From Novibacillus thermophilus (lineage in GTDB: Bacteria; Bacillota; Bacilli; Thermoactinomycetales; Novibacillaceae): a stretch of DNA of 64,000 nt. The position numbers were made by a program, and so were the translations under genes. The notes below the pieces were generated by a model. The model made no database searches, was not told where the DNA came from, and saw only the letters and a program-made list of their open reading frames with translations. Of the stretch, positions 41,297 to 51,333 are shown in pieces; position 1 is the stretch's first letter; each line of letters begins with the position of its first letter. The DNA lies in assembly GCF_002005165.1 (NCBI RefSeq), contig NZ_CP019699.1:496001-560000 (forward strand), read 5' to 3'.

Positions 41297-41999
41297 AACG
41301 TGGGCAGTCGCTCAGAAAGAACTCGTGTCGTACTTTTCTTCGCCCGTCGCTTATGTCATCATGGCCGTCTTTTTCCTCATCGTCAGTTACTTCTTTGTGG
41401 TGCAGCTGTTAGGAAGCCAAGTGGCGGAACCGGAATTTTTGTTTGGCAACATGAGTACCATCGTTCTGTTCATGGCACCGTTTTTGACGATGCGCCTCTT
41501 TTCTGAGGAATTCCGCAGGGGAACGGACGAGCTGCTCATGACGTCACCGCTCTCGAGCGTCCAGCTCGTCCTCGGGAAGTATTTAGCGGTGGAAATTTTG
41601 TGGGTGATCATGTTAGTCATTTCGGGAATTTATCCGATCATTATGTCCATCGTCGGCAATCCCGAAAGAGGTCAGGTGATCGGTGGGTTTGTCGGCATGT
41701 TTTTGCTGGGCAGTGCCCTTCTCGCCATCGGCTTGTTCGCCTCTGCGTTGAGCAACCACCAGATGATTGCCGGCGGCGTGGCGTTCATGTTCATGCTTTT
41801 GCTGTGGCTCATCGATACAGCGACCGGCTCCTTTTTGGGAGAGGCCCGGGACATTCTGCAGCGCTTGTCCATTTTTGAGCATTTCGACGACTTTTTAAAA
41901 GGGGTTCTCGACCTGACCCACGTCTTTTATTTCGTCAGTTTGACTATCGTATTTCTCATACTGACTTACGTCATGGTGGAACGGAAACGTTGGCAATAA
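41289..41999 (+). CDS. ABC-2 type permease, GldF-like
   Basis: This 236-residue permease begins with the typical TWAVAQKELVSYFSSPVAYV and has six helices. Landmarks are MAPFLTMRLFSEEFRRGTDE, LLMTSPLSSVQLVLGKYLAV, LFASALSNHQMIAGGVAFMF and a late ILTYVMVERKRW. This pattern is that of GldF/NosY-type ABC-2 permeases. GTG 41289 overlaps the ATPase gene and the next gene follows after 12 bases, so ATPase, permease, auxiliary protein and DUF4340 protein form a four-gene operon. Confidence 0.92.
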   Translation: MRKTWAVAQKELVSYFSSPVAYVIMAVFFLIVSYFFVVQLLGSQVAEPEFLFGNMSTIVLFMAPFLTMRLFSEEFRRGTDELLMTSPLSSVQLVLGKYLAVEILWVIMLVISGIYPIIMSIVGNPERGQVIGGFVGMFLLGSALLAIGLFASALSNHQMIAGGVAFMFMLLLWLIDTATGSFLGEARDILQRLSIFEHFDDFLKGVLDLTHVFYFVSLTIVFLILTYVMVERKRWQ

Positions 42000-42011
42000 G
42001 GGGGGTAAGCC

Positions 42012-43430
42012 GTGAAAGCATTTTTGAAGAAGACGAATGTCGTCGTGTTGGCCGTCGTCTTGATCGGAATTTTAGTGTTGGCCAACGTGGCGGTCGGAGA
42101 AGTGTCCATGCGCTACGACTTGACGGAAAATAAGGAGCATTCGCTTTCAGAGCAGACAAAAGAGACGCTGGCACAGTTGTCGCAGCCGGTGAACGTGTAC
42201 TTCTTTAGCGGCGGTAGTGCCGAAGATGAAGAGATTGAATCGCTGTTGAAAGAGTACGAGAAGCTGAGCGACGACATCCACCTCGATGTCGTCGACCCGA
42301 ACGAAAACCCGTCCCTCGCACAAAAATACGAAGTTCAATCGTACGGGACGACCGTCTTTGAAAGCGGAGATGAGACGAAAAAAATTGAAGCTTACGCCCT
42401 TTACACGATGGGGAGTGACCAGTTTAGCTACAACTTTACCGGGGAACAGCAATTCACCCAAGCGATCATACAAGTGACGCAAGGAGAGAGGACGACTGTG
42501 TCGTTCTTACAGGGGCACGGTGAACCGGATCCGAGACAGGCGTTCGCCCAAGCGGTGCAAATGATGGAAGGTGAGGCGTACCAGGTCGAAACGTTAAACT
42601 TGGCAACGGAAGGCAGCGTACCGGAAAATGCCGGCGTGCTCGTCATCGCTGGGCCCACTCAAGATATCGCAGCGGAAGAAGTGGAGCTGATCGACGCGTA
42701 TGTGCAGGAGGGCGGACAACTCATGGTCTTCCTTCCGCCGACGGAGAGTGAACAGCCGCTGGAAAATTTAAACCGATTGTTGTCCCAGTGGGGGATTGAG
42801 CCAGAGCACAATCTGGTCATCGACCCGGAGCGCAGTTATTTCAATGATCCGCTCACCCCGATACCGGTCTTTGAGCCGCACACGATTACTCAGGAACTAG
42901 AAAGTCAGCAGCGGGCCCTCATTTTGCCGCAATCCCGGAGCCTTTCAACACAGGAAGTAGAAGGGTTGACGGTCTCACCGCTGTTGACGACGAGTGAAGC
43001 GGCCTGGGGAGAGACGGATTTCAACACTGCCGATGCGAAAAAAAGTGACGACGATATGGAAGGTCCGTTAACCCTCGCTTACGCTGTCGAATCCGATGGG
43101 GGCACTGCCACTGGAGAGACAAAAGAGGAAGGCGGGGAAGCTTCCGATGAAACGGCTAGCACGCCAAAGCTTGTCGTCCTCGGAAACGTGACAGTGCTCG
43201 ATTCACAGTTGTTCACCTTGCAAGGGAACGCCGATTTTGTGTTGAACAGTTTGCACTGGCTGAGCGGAGAAGAAGACAATATCACGATTCGCCCTAAAGA
43301 GAAAACCGTTGAACCCATCACCTTGACGCCAGGACAAGCAGACGGCATTTTCCTGGCCACCGTCGTCGGGCTGCCGGCCGTCATCTTGATCAGCGGCGGC
43401 ATTGTGTGGTGGAGGAGGCGAAAAATGTGA
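42012..43430 (+). CDS. GldG-like ABC auxiliary protein
   Basis: This 472-residue protein has an N-terminal membrane helix (about 7–28, TNVVVLAVVLIGILVLANVA), a large extracytoplasmic region and a C-terminal helix (GIFLATVVGLPAVILISGGI) ending in WWRRRKM. Motifs of the ABC_transp_aux/IFT52-like domain are RYDLTENKEHSLSEQTKETL, VYFFSGG, VSFLQGHGEPDP, AGVLVIAGPTQDIAAEEVEL and GGQLMVFLPPT. It partners the GldF-like permease. Its GTG start lies in GGGGGGTAAGCCGTG. Its last bases overlap the DUF4340 gene (GTGA). Confidence 0.9.
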   Translation: MKAFLKKTNVVVLAVVLIGILVLANVAVGEVSMRYDLTENKEHSLSEQTKETLAQLSQPVNVYFFSGGSAEDEEIESLLKEYEKLSDDIHLDVVDPNENPSLAQKYEVQSYGTTVFESGDETKKIEAYALYTMGSDQFSYNFTGEQQFTQAIIQVTQGERTTVSFLQGHGEPDPRQAFAQAVQMMEGEAYQVETLNLATEGSVPENAGVLVIAGPTQDIAAEEVELIDAYVQEGGQLMVFLPPTESEQPLENLNRLLSQWGIEPEHNLVIDPERSYFNDPLTPIPVFEPHTITQELESQQRALILPQSRSLSTQEVEGLTVSPLLTTSEAAWGETDFNTADAKKSDDDMEGPLTLAYAVESDGGTATGETKEEGGEASDETASTPKLVVLGNVTVLDSQLFTLQGNADFVLNSLHWLSGEEDNITIRPKEKTVEPITLTPGQADGIFLATVVGLPAVILISGGIVWWRRRKM

Positions 43431-44352
43431 AAAAGTTTATACCGACAGTGCTCGCCATCGCCGTTTTTGTCGCCTTGTTTGTCTGGGTCAAGGTGAGCGG
43501 AATGGACGGTGAAGTGGACGAGGAAGAGGAGACGCCCGAGGAAGAAGCAGTATGGAAGGTTGACGCCCAAGACATTGAAGCGATCCGTGTCGAACGGGAA
43601 GACGGAATGCTGGTGTTCAATAAAGAAAAGGGGGGTGGCAGGCGACGGAGCCGCAGCCGTTTCCGGTGGACGGAGCGTCCCTCGATGCCGTGGCGTCCTC
43701 CATGGCGTCTCTCACGGGGAAACGCATCGAACAGTCGGATCAGGCCTTGGCTGACTTTGGCCTTGAAGACCCGTCGACTGCCGTTACGTTGCGCTTGAGC
43801 GACGGGCAAACGTACACGCTGTCACTAGGAGATGAAACGCCGGTAGACAATATGCGCTATGTGCAAGTAGAGGGCGTTTCCGCCATCTACACCGTTGACG
43901 CGTTCGCGTTGGAGGAGCTGTCGCAACCTGCCGACACCTTTATGGACAGAACGCTCTGGTCCGTCGAGGAAGACGACGTGACGTCGATCGCCCTGACGTG
44001 GGGAGACGAAGAGATCCAGATCGCCCGAGATGGTGACGAGTGGAAAGTTAACGGAAAACAGCTGTCAACCGAACAAGCAGGGGCCATCTTCAGCCAAATG
44101 AACGCTGTGACGGCCCAAGGGTTGCCTGTGGAAGCCATGCCGGACGGCTCAGACTTTCAGCTGACGATTGAAACAGAAGAAGGAGCGGAAACGTGGACCG
44201 GGGCCCGTAAGGAGGACCGGCTCTTCGTTCAAAAGGAGGGCGGGGAGTGGATTTACCCCGTTGTCCCGGCGGACATCGACCAGTTGATAGAAGACGTGCA
44301 CAGTGTCCGAGAACAGAAAGAAGGGGAAAGGGAAGGTAAGGATCACGATTGA
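43427..44352 (+). pseudogene. DUF4340 domain protein of the GldFG-type operon, frameshifted
   Basis: The gene starts at GTG 43427, overlapping the previous stop, behind GGAGGAGG. The N-terminus is one membrane helix (FIPTVLAIAVFVALFVWVKV) and an acidic linker. The frame breaks at the G-run 43630–43635: one more G links FNKEKGG to WQATEPQPFPVDGASLDAVA and reads to 44352, about 308 residues in total. The DUF4340 repeats are recognisable (LADFGLEDPSTAVTLRLSDG, TYTLSLGDETPVDNMRYVQV, YTVDAFALEEL, DTFMDRTL). Such lipid-side proteins follow gldG in many genomes. Whether the break is real is open. Confidence 0.8.
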
Positions 44353-44408
44353 GACACATAGTGCAACAGGAAAATACAATAAAAATCAGTGTCGCATAAC
44401 GTTCAAGA

Positions 44409-44450
44409 AGGCCCGTTTCACTTATAATGTGAAGGGCCTATTATACTTTT
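44409..44450 (+). terminator. terminator after the GldFG-type operon
   Basis: AGGCCC...TTCAC and GTGAA...GGGCCT form a stem, and TTTTT follows after a short ATTATAC. Between it and the next gene (44581) nothing else is supported. Confidence 0.65.
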
Positions 44451-44580
44451 TGTTCAGAGAATCGATTAAAGTGATAGATTTTCGTGTATAATGGCGATTA
44501 AGGCGAGCTTTTTTAAAGCTTCTTAACGTGAGCGGACAGGGAGACTTTGTCCACGAACTTTTAAGGTAGGGATAGATGAT

Positions 44581-45654
44581 ATGGAAGTCGTTAAGGAGCG
44601 GTGGTTCCGCGTTGCTGTCGGTATCATTTTATTTTTAGTTATCATTTGGCTCCTGAACGAAGTGAAATTCATTTTTACGCCTGTCGTAATTTTTGTCCAA
44701 ACACTGTTTTTGCCGTTTCTCATCGCGGGCATTCTCTTCTATTTGTGCCGTCCGCTCATTGAAATGCTTGAGAGGTGGCGGGTGCCGCGGACGATTGCGA
44801 TTTTGCTCATTTTTTTGGTGGGGCTCGGGTTGTTGGTTTTGGTAGTGTCGCTCATTGGCCCCACTGTCCAGGACCAAGTCACCCGTTTAATCGACAATAT
44901 TCCGGCGATGGTGAGAGCCGTCGAACAGGCCGTCGCTTACTGGCAGACAAACCAGGAGGTGATCCCCGATTTCGTGAAGGATGCTGTGAGCGACATCGGC
45001 GGGCGTCTGCAGGACATTGCTTCCCGCACCGGCGTCATGATCGCCCACTTCCTTGGAAATGTGTTCAACTTTGTCTTCGCATTAGTCGTCGTCCCCTTCA
45101 TTCTCTTTTACTTGTTGAAAGATAAAGAGAAGTTTGCCCAAGGTGTGACGCGTTTTTTTCCTCGATCGAAAGAGCGGGAAATCCGCCACGTACTGCAGGA
45201 TATGGACCACGCCCTGAGCAGTTACATAAAAGGACAGCTCATCGTCAGTGTGTGTGTCGGCCTTTTGCTCTTGGTCGGTTACATTTTGATCGGCCTCGAT
45301 TACGCCCTGTTACTGGCGCTCATCGGGATGGTCACGAACGTCATTCCGTTTTTGGGGCCATTTTTGGCTGTAACACCAGCGGTCATCGTTGCGTGGTTTC
45401 AAGAGCCGATCATGGTACTTTTCGTCATCGTCGTCATGGTTGCAGCTCAGCAGATCGAGAGCAATCTCGTCTCCCCCCGTGTAATGGGGAAAGTGTTGAG
45501 CGTTCACCCGCTGACGATTATCCTGCTCATCCTCGTCGGAGGCAACCTCGCCGGTGTGTTGGGGATGATCCTCATGATTCCGACGTATGCCGTGGTAAAA
45601 GTCGTGGTGAAACACAGCTATCAGCTGTTGTCCATCCGCCGCAGTGAAGATTGA
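44581..45654 (+). CDS. AI-2E family transporter-like membrane protein
   Basis: This 357-residue protein has about eight helices. Family landmarks are LFLPFLIAGILFYLCRPLIE, the periplasmic helical region around IDNIPAMVRAVEQAVAYW, VVVPFILFYLLKDKEKFAQG, the IKGQLIVSVCVGLLLLVGYI segment, YALLLALIGMVTNVIPFLGP and QIESNLVSPRVMGKVLSVHP. This superfamily (TqsA/YdbI/YtvI) includes exporters of autoinducer-2 in E. coli and Na+/H+ exchangers in some Bacillales; the role here is unknown. It has a single-gene layout, with a terminator before it and the potassium channel gene 64 bases after. Confidence 0.9.
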   Translation: MEVVKERWFRVAVGIILFLVIIWLLNEVKFIFTPVVIFVQTLFLPFLIAGILFYLCRPLIEMLERWRVPRTIAILLIFLVGLGLLVLVVSLIGPTVQDQVTRLIDNIPAMVRAVEQAVAYWQTNQEVIPDFVKDAVSDIGGRLQDIASRTGVMIAHFLGNVFNFVFALVVVPFILFYLLKDKEKFAQGVTRFFPRSKEREIRHVLQDMDHALSSYIKGQLIVSVCVGLLLLVGYILIGLDYALLLALIGMVTNVIPFLGPFLAVTPAVIVAWFQEPIMVLFVIVVMVAAQQIESNLVSPRVMGKVLSVHPLTIILLILVGGNLAGVLGMILMIPTYAVVKVVVKHSYQLLSIRRSED

Positions 45655-45718
45655 ACAGAAGGACGGCTCGTCTTCAGCTTGTGAGCGTGTTAAGATAGAG
45701 GGCATGAGGTGAGCCGTG

Positions 45719-47038
45719 ATGAAATTTGTCAACAAGCTGAAGCCGATCCAGGTGATCGTCGGGGGCTATCTCGTGCTGACATTGTTGGCGGCACTTTTGT
45801 TGTACTTGCCGTTCTCGCGAAAACCTGGGCAATCTTTGAGCTTCATTGACGCGTTATTCACTTCTGCCAGCGCCATTAGCGTCACTGGTCTCACTGTGAC
45901 GAACACGGCAGAGACCTTTAGTTTGTTCGGCCAGATCGTGCTGCTCGTGACGATCCAGCTCGGCGGGATAGGGATTATGACTTTAGGAACGATGATATGG
46001 CTCGTATTAGGCCGAAAAATCGGCTTGCGCGACCGGTTGCTGATCCAGTTGGACCAGAACCAAATCTCGTTGGCCGGTCTCGTCCGCCTCGTTCGTAGTA
46101 TTTTGGTCATCGTCCTCGTTATCGAAGCCGTCGGTGCGTTTATCCTCGGAACGTACTTTATGCGATTTTATCCGTGGCACGAAGCGCTGTACATGGGTTT
46201 GTTCCACGCTGTGGCAGGTTTTACCCACGCCGGATTCGATTTGTTTGACAACAGTTTTCTGGTGTTTCGCCACGACTACGTAGTCAATGTGACGATGATG
46301 GCGTTAATTTTTTGCGGGGCCATTGGGTTTCCCGTTCTGATCGAGTTGCTCCAGTACCCTTCCCGCAGGAGGTTGTCTTTACATAGTAAACTGTCTTTGA
46401 TCGTGTATGTTCTTTTGTGGATCATCGGTACGCTCTTTATTCTCGTTATAGAGTTCGATGGAAACTTGAAACACGACGCGTGGCATGAGAAGATACTTGT
46501 CTCCGCTTTCCAATCACTGACGACGCGCAGCGCCGGTTTCGCTACAGCGGATGTGCGCACGTTTCAACTGCCGACCCTGTTGATGATGTCGTTGCTCATG
46601 TTTATCGGCGCTTCCCCTTCTTCCAGCGGCGGCGGCATTCGCACGACGACTCTTGCCACCGTGTTTTTCGCGGTGAGGAGTTTCGCCAAAGGAACGAAGG
46701 AAGTGAGTGTGTTCGGGCGGCAATTTGATCCGGCCGATGTGAGAAAAGCGTTTGTCGTCGCCGTCTTCGGGGTCTCCCTCCTCGTCACGGCACTCCTCAT
46801 CCTGTCTGTGACAGAGCCGTTTGAACTGAAATGGCTCGCCTTTGAAATCGCCTCTGCGTTCGGAACGTGCGGGCTGTCTGTCGGGATCACCGGGGAACTG
46901 AGCAGTGTGGGAAAAGTCGTGCTCATGGTGATCATGCTCACGGGAAGGATCGGATTTGGCGCGATCTTACTCATGTGGCGGGACAAGGAGAAAAAGGCGC
47001 TGTACAGTTACCCGAAGGAGCGGCTCATTATCGGATAA
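45719..47038 (+). CDS. TrkH/KtrB-family potassium uptake channel
   Basis: This 439-residue membrane protein has the four-fold M1-P-M2 channel plan. Pore-loop glycines occur in SASAISVTGLTVTNTAETFS, AVAGFTHAGFDLFDNSF, FQSLTTRSAGFATADV and FGTCGLSVGITGELS. Other markers are GGIGIMTLGTMIWLVLGRKI and SSGGGIRTTTLATVF. It conducts K+ (with Na+) across the membrane, normally gated by a KtrA/KtrC RCK subunit. None is adjacent, as also for B. subtilis ktrD. ATG 45719 is preferred to GTG 45716. After it, 47039–47270 is non-coding. Confidence 0.92.
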   Translation: MKFVNKLKPIQVIVGGYLVLTLLAALLLYLPFSRKPGQSLSFIDALFTSASAISVTGLTVTNTAETFSLFGQIVLLVTIQLGGIGIMTLGTMIWLVLGRKIGLRDRLLIQLDQNQISLAGLVRLVRSILVIVLVIEAVGAFILGTYFMRFYPWHEALYMGLFHAVAGFTHAGFDLFDNSFLVFRHDYVVNVTMMALIFCGAIGFPVLIELLQYPSRRRLSLHSKLSLIVYVLLWIIGTLFILVIEFDGNLKHDAWHEKILVSAFQSLTTRSAGFATADVRTFQLPTLLMMSLLMFIGASPSSSGGGIRTTTLATVFFAVRSFAKGTKEVSVFGRQFDPADVRKAFVVAVFGVSLLVTALLILSVTEPFELKWLAFEIASAFGTCGLSVGITGELSSVGKVVLMVIMLTGRIGFGAILLMWRDKEKKALYSYPKERLIIG

Positions 47039-47270
47039 ATCCGGATGCCGTGTGTCCGGTAGTCGGCGGGTGAGAGTCTTCCAAAAGGGACGGCCGATGT
47101 GTAGTCAGGCTCATCAAGACCACTTTCCCGCGCCTCTCTCGTCCGCTATTTCGGTTGTGTTAAAGCACGTAGTTGCAAAGTCATTTTAGAAATTTCTCTC
47201 ATCGAGGCAGGAATCTCTTTTCCTTTCTTGAATTGTTTAGTAAGCGCATACAATGGTGGGAGGGATACGA

Positions 47271-48856
47271 GTGGACCATCAGTTTCACATTCCGAGTGTT
47301 TACAACATGGCGGACGACATCGACCGGCATGCAGAAGATCCGGGAAAAACGGCAATCGTGTGGGAGGATGCCAAAGGGCGGACTGGAGAGGTGACGTATG
47401 CAGAATTAAAGGAACGGTCTGACCGTTTGGCGCAGGGGTTCTGCCAGATGGGTCTCACGAAGGGAAGCAAATTGTTCATCTTGTTACCCCGGGGGCGGAA
47501 ACGTACGTCGTCTATTTGGCGGCGTTAAAAGCAGGGTGCATCGTGATGCCCGGTTCAGAGATGCTCCGAAGCGGGGATATCGCATACCGGGTGAAACACG
47601 CCGGCGCGCAGGCAGTCATCGTGTTTGACGGCATCTGGGACCGGGTAGCAAACATTCGAGGGGAATGCCCCAGTTTAAAACACGTCATTGTGACCGGGGA
47701 GAAAATGCCGGACAGTCTCCACATTGACGAAGTGGCGGCACTGGCACGAAATCAGCCGCTGCCCCGTACTCACAGTGACGACATCGCTTTTATTTCTTAC
47801 ACATCGGGGACGACCGGCGGACCGAAAGGGGTCATTCACCACCACAGCTGGGCGATACCGCACCGGGAAGTGGCCGGCAAACAGTGGATGGGAATCGGGG
47901 ACGGTGACCGCGTTTGGGCGACAGCGGGGCCCGGATGGGCGAAATGGGTGTGGAGCCCGTTTATTTCGACCCTTGCGCTCGGTGCAACAGCTTTCGTTTA
48001 CGCAGGAAAGTTTGATCCGGAAAAATACTTGTCCCTGATGCAAAAATACGACATTAACGTGCTTTGCTGCACGCCCACGGAATACCGCATGATGGCGAAA
48101 GTAGACAGGTTGGACCAGTACGACCTCTCTTCGCTCCGCCAGGCCGTCAGTGCAGGAGAGCCCTTGAACCGGGAAGTGATTGACACATTCCGGCGCTATT
48201 TCGGCGTGGAGGTGCGAGACGGGTACGGACAGACGGAAAATTCACTGCTCATCGGAACGTTAGCTGGCATGGCGATCAAACCGGGATCGATGGGGAAACC
48301 GTCGCCGGGGAACCGCGTGCAGATCATTGACGGGGAAGGGCGTCCAGTTCCCCCTGGCACCGTAGGAGACATTGCCGTGCACCGCAGTGCACCGACCTTG
48401 TTTCAAGGGTACTACCGCGATCCGGAACGGACAAAGCAAGCGTTTCGCGGCGACTGGTACGTGACCGGTGACCAAGCGAAGGAGGATGAAGACGGTTATT
48501 TTTGGTTTGAAGGTCGTGCTGACGACATCATCCTTAGTTCTGGTTACACGATCGGCCCGTTTGAAGTCGAAGACGCCCTTGTCCGCCATCCGGCCGTGCG
48601 CGAGTGTGCCGTCGTAGCCAGCCCGGATGACGTACGGGGGTCTGTCGTCAAAGCGTTCGTCGTGTTGAAAGAGCCGGAGGACGCTGGAGGGGACATGGTA
48701 AAAATGCTGCAAGACCACGTCAAACAAGTAACGGCCCCCTATAAGTATCCACGGGAGATCGAGTTCGTACCTGACTTGCCGAAAACGGCGAGTGGAAAAA
48801 TACGGCGGGTTGAACTGAGGGCGCTAGAGGAGGAGAGAAAATTGAGGGGTGTTTAA
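47271..48856 (+). pseudogene. AMP-forming acyl-CoA synthetase (MACS-like), frameshifted
   Basis: GTG 47271 has GGGAGGG six bases upstream. The N-terminus reads MDHQFHIPSVYNMADDIDRH, then YAELKERSDRLAQGFCQMGL. At the G-run 47491–47495 one G is missing; a sixth joins LFILLPRG to AETYVVYLAALKAGCIVMPG and gives about 528 residues. Then come the AMP-binding motif FISYTSGTTGGPKGVIHHH, GYGQTEN, YVTGDQAKEDEDGYFWFEGR, DDIILSSGYTIGPFEVEDAL and the C-terminal catalytic lysine in LPKTASGKIRRVELR. It activates a medium-chain or short-chain carboxylic acid to its CoA thioester. The substrate is unknown, and there is no partner operon. The downstream frame alone lacks the N-terminal third of the large domain. 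Confidence 0.82.
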
Positions 48857-48997
48857 CCGAGGTGTGTTAGCATCGAGGTTAGGCGTCCAATCGATCGGCG
48901 CATGATCGTATCCCGTGTGCACGGCACTTCCCTCGAGCGCGTGCTTTCCCGCTGGAGGCGTCTATTCTTAAATTTAACTTAATTTCCTGCGATATAT

Positions 48998-49026
48998 TTG
49001 ATTGGCTCGCATTGCTGACTTACAAT
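48998..49026 (+). promoter_or_regulatory. sigma-A promoter of the two-component operon
   Basis: TTGATT, a 17-base spacer and TACAAT lie about 110 bases before the response regulator start. The rest of the 48857–49137 gap has no visible gene. Confidence 0.6.
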
Positions 49027-49137
49027 GTGGAGTAAACAAACGCCGTACATGTCGGCTTGTGTGGAGATAAAGGTGTCTCTGCCGCATCGAAGGCGAAGTG
49101 AATGAGCGCCGTATATGCAGGAAAGTTGGATTGACTG

Positions 49138-49809
49138 ATGAAACACATCTTGTACGTTGAAGACGAAAGGGAAATAGGCGAGTGGGTGGAGCGGGATTTA
49201 ACTGAGCGCGGTTACCGGGTGACGTGGTTAACCGACGGGAACCGCGTGTTGGAACATTTGGACGGTGTAGATCTGGTCATATTGGACGTGATGCTGCCGG
49301 GCTTGGACGGGTTCACTGTCGGGCACAGAATTAAACAGCGCGATCCCGACCTTCCCGTCTTGATGCTCTCAGCCCGTACCGCCGTAGAGGACAAGGTGGA
49401 AGGGTTGTCGTTCGCCGACGACTACTTGACGAAGCCGTTTCACCCAGACGAACTGGCTGCGAGGGTGGAGGTGCTGTTGCGGCGGTGCGGCACCCCTTCC
49501 GCACAGCCTGTCAAACTGCAGCACTTGGACGTTTACATGCAAGAAAACCGTGTCGTGGACAGGGAAACAGGGCGAGAGGTGACTCTGACAGGGAAGGAGT
49601 ACCGCCTGCTGGACTTTTTTCTCCGCCACCCTAACCAAATTTTGACCAAGGAGCAGCTGTATGAGGCCGTCTGGGAAGAACCGTTTGCCGGCGGGGAAAA
49701 TACGCTCATGGTCCACATCCGCCATTTACGGGAAAAAATTGAGCGAAACCCCAGCCGACCGACGATCATACAGACTGTGCGTGGACTCGGTTACCGGGTG
49801 AAACGATGA
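49138..49809 (+). CDS. OmpR-family response regulator
   Basis: This 223-residue protein has a receiver domain (ILYVEDEREIGEW; phospho-acceptor Asp50 in LVILDVMLPGLDGF; Ser/Thr in MLSART; Lys in YLTKPFHPDEL). Its C-terminal winged helix has VTLTGKEYRLLDFFLRHPNQ, ILTKEQLYEAVW, LMVHIRHLREKIE and TVRGLGYRVKR. It binds DNA on phosphorylation by the partner kinase, whose ATG overlaps this stop (ATGA). The nearby ABC transporter and UppP genes are plausible targets, but no binding repeats were proven. Confidence 0.95.
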   Translation: MKHILYVEDEREIGEWVERDLTERGYRVTWLTDGNRVLEHLDGVDLVILDVMLPGLDGFTVGHRIKQRDPDLPVLMLSARTAVEDKVEGLSFADDYLTKPFHPDELAARVEVLLRRCGTPSAQPVKLQHLDVYMQENRVVDRETGREVTLTGKEYRLLDFFLRHPNQILTKEQLYEAVWEEPFAGGENTLMVHIRHLREKIERNPSRPTIIQTVRGLGYRVKR

Positions 49810-51194
49810 GCGAGCGCAAATGGCGAAAGTCGCTGTTAGCGAAGTATCTCGTCGTTGTCGTCATTTTTATTGCCCTCGTACCCCTGATCAACAGTGCGAT
49901 TGTATGGGGTTATAACCGGTTTCTAGCTGTAGAACACGGTATCACGCCCAAATACGAGTATCGCGAGATTGAAAAGATGTGGCATGAGGCGGCGAGAAAG
50001 ATGGCCGATGATTCCGATGCGGTACGGGTGGAGAAGCTGAAACGACTGAAGGAAACATACCCTGAAGCGACTGTGTTCTGGGTTGACGGAGAAGGAGTTA
50101 CCCGGTTAAAACTGCCGCAAGACGCTGACGTCCCGGATGAGTGGACGGCTTCGATGGCGGTCGATTTTATGAAATCGAGTGTGGCTGCAGATCCGTTCAC
50201 CGTCGTCGCTTTACTCGGTGAGGACGAGCAAGACGGGTTCATGACGATTCAAATACCCCTTTCCTTATTCAGCGTACCGGTCGAACAGAACATGTACACC
50301 ATGCTTACGCCCATTGTGGCGTTTTTCGTCATCGTCGGTCTGAATGTCGGGTTGTTCGTCTTTCTGTCCTGGCTGTTTTTCACCCGCATTCGGCGACGGC
50401 TGACGACGCTGCAGCAGGCGATGCGGGAAGCGGAAATGACGGGGGACTTCGTGACAGTTCCAGTCAGGCGGGACGATGAAATCGCCGACTTGGAACGTTC
50501 CTTCAACCGCATGGCTGAACAGTTGAAGGAGAGCCGGGAGCGCGAACAAGCGGAAGAACAGTTGCGCCGGGAGCTGATCGCCAACTTGTCCCACGATTTG
50601 CGCACCCCCTTGACAGTGATCAGGGGCCACGCCTACTCCCTGGCCCAGGAAGAGCTGTCGGAAAAAGGAGCTCGGTCCCTCGCTGTCATCGACGATAAAA
50701 TTCGCTATCTCGGCGAACTGATCGACAATTTGTTGTCCTTTTCTCTCCTCTCGGCGGGAAAATACCCGTACCGTCCAGAACGGTTAGATGTTGTACGGTT
50801 GTTGCGCGCAATCACCGCTTCGTGGTACCCCCTTTTGGAGAGAGAAGGCTTTGACATTGAGGTCACCCTCCCCGAACAAGAAATTTATTGGGAAGTCGAC
50901 AGGCAGTGGTTTCAACGCATTTGGGACAATTTGTTCCAAAACGCACTGCGCTACGCCAAGGAAGGGAAATACGTCGGTGTTTCAGCCCAAATCGGAAACG
51001 AACGGACGTGTTTGACGCTGGAAGACCGCGGTCCGGGCTTAGAGAATACGCGGACGGCCTCTAAAGGGGCGGGAATCGGCCTTTCCATCGTGTCGCTGAT
51101 GGCCGAAACGATGGACTTAAAATGGCACATAGAAAGCAGTGAACAAGGAACGCGCTGCTTTCTGTGCAAGGACAGTCCGTACAGCAGGAGCTAG
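49806..51194 (+). CDS. sensor histidine kinase
   Basis: This 462-residue kinase has a first membrane helix near residues 12–34, an extracytoplasmic sensor region of about 130 residues and a second helix near 163–195 (MLTPIVAFFVIVGLNVGLFV). A HAMP linker and dimerisation/phosphoacceptor domain follow (ANLSHDLRTPLTVIRGHAYS, His at about 262). The ATPase domain has an N-box FQRIWDNLFQNALRYA, G1 LEDRGPGL and G2 GAGIGLSIVSLMAE. The outer loop contains many acidic residues and a PAS-like size. It forms an operon with the response regulator. A cell-envelope signal is likely, given the BcrA-type transporter and UppP downstream. Confidence 0.95.
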   Translation: MSERKWRKSLLAKYLVVVVIFIALVPLINSAIVWGYNRFLAVEHGITPKYEYREIEKMWHEAARKMADDSDAVRVEKLKRLKETYPEATVFWVDGEGVTRLKLPQDADVPDEWTASMAVDFMKSSVAADPFTVVALLGEDEQDGFMTIQIPLSLFSVPVEQNMYTMLTPIVAFFVIVGLNVGLFVFLSWLFFTRIRRRLTTLQQAMREAEMTGDFVTVPVRRDDEIADLERSFNRMAEQLKESREREQAEEQLRRELIANLSHDLRTPLTVIRGHAYSLAQEELSEKGARSLAVIDDKIRYLGELIDNLLSFSLLSAGKYPYRPERLDVVRLLRAITASWYPLLEREGFDIEVTLPEQEIYWEVDRQWFQRIWDNLFQNALRYAKEGKYVGVSAQIGNERTCLTLEDRGPGLENTRTASKGAGIGLSIVSLMAETMDLKWHIESSEQGTRCFLCKDSPYSRS

Positions 51195-51278
51195 TCTCTC
51201 CACACTCCTCTGTCAGGTTTTTATTCCTTCTCTCCGGTGTCTGTACTGTTGAAACTCTTTCACGAAGACCACACAAGA

Positions 51279-51314
51279 AAACTCCTCGGACACAAAATCC
51301 GGGGAGTTTCTCTT
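51279..51314. terminator. bidirectional terminator between the kinase and malY-like gene
   Basis: AAACTCCTCGGA and TCCGGGGAGTTT pair over 12 bases with one G-U. It is followed by CTCTTTT on the plus side and TTTCTTG on the minus side. It separates two convergent units. Confidence 0.8.
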
Positions 51315-51333
51315 TTCCATCAGGAGATAATCC

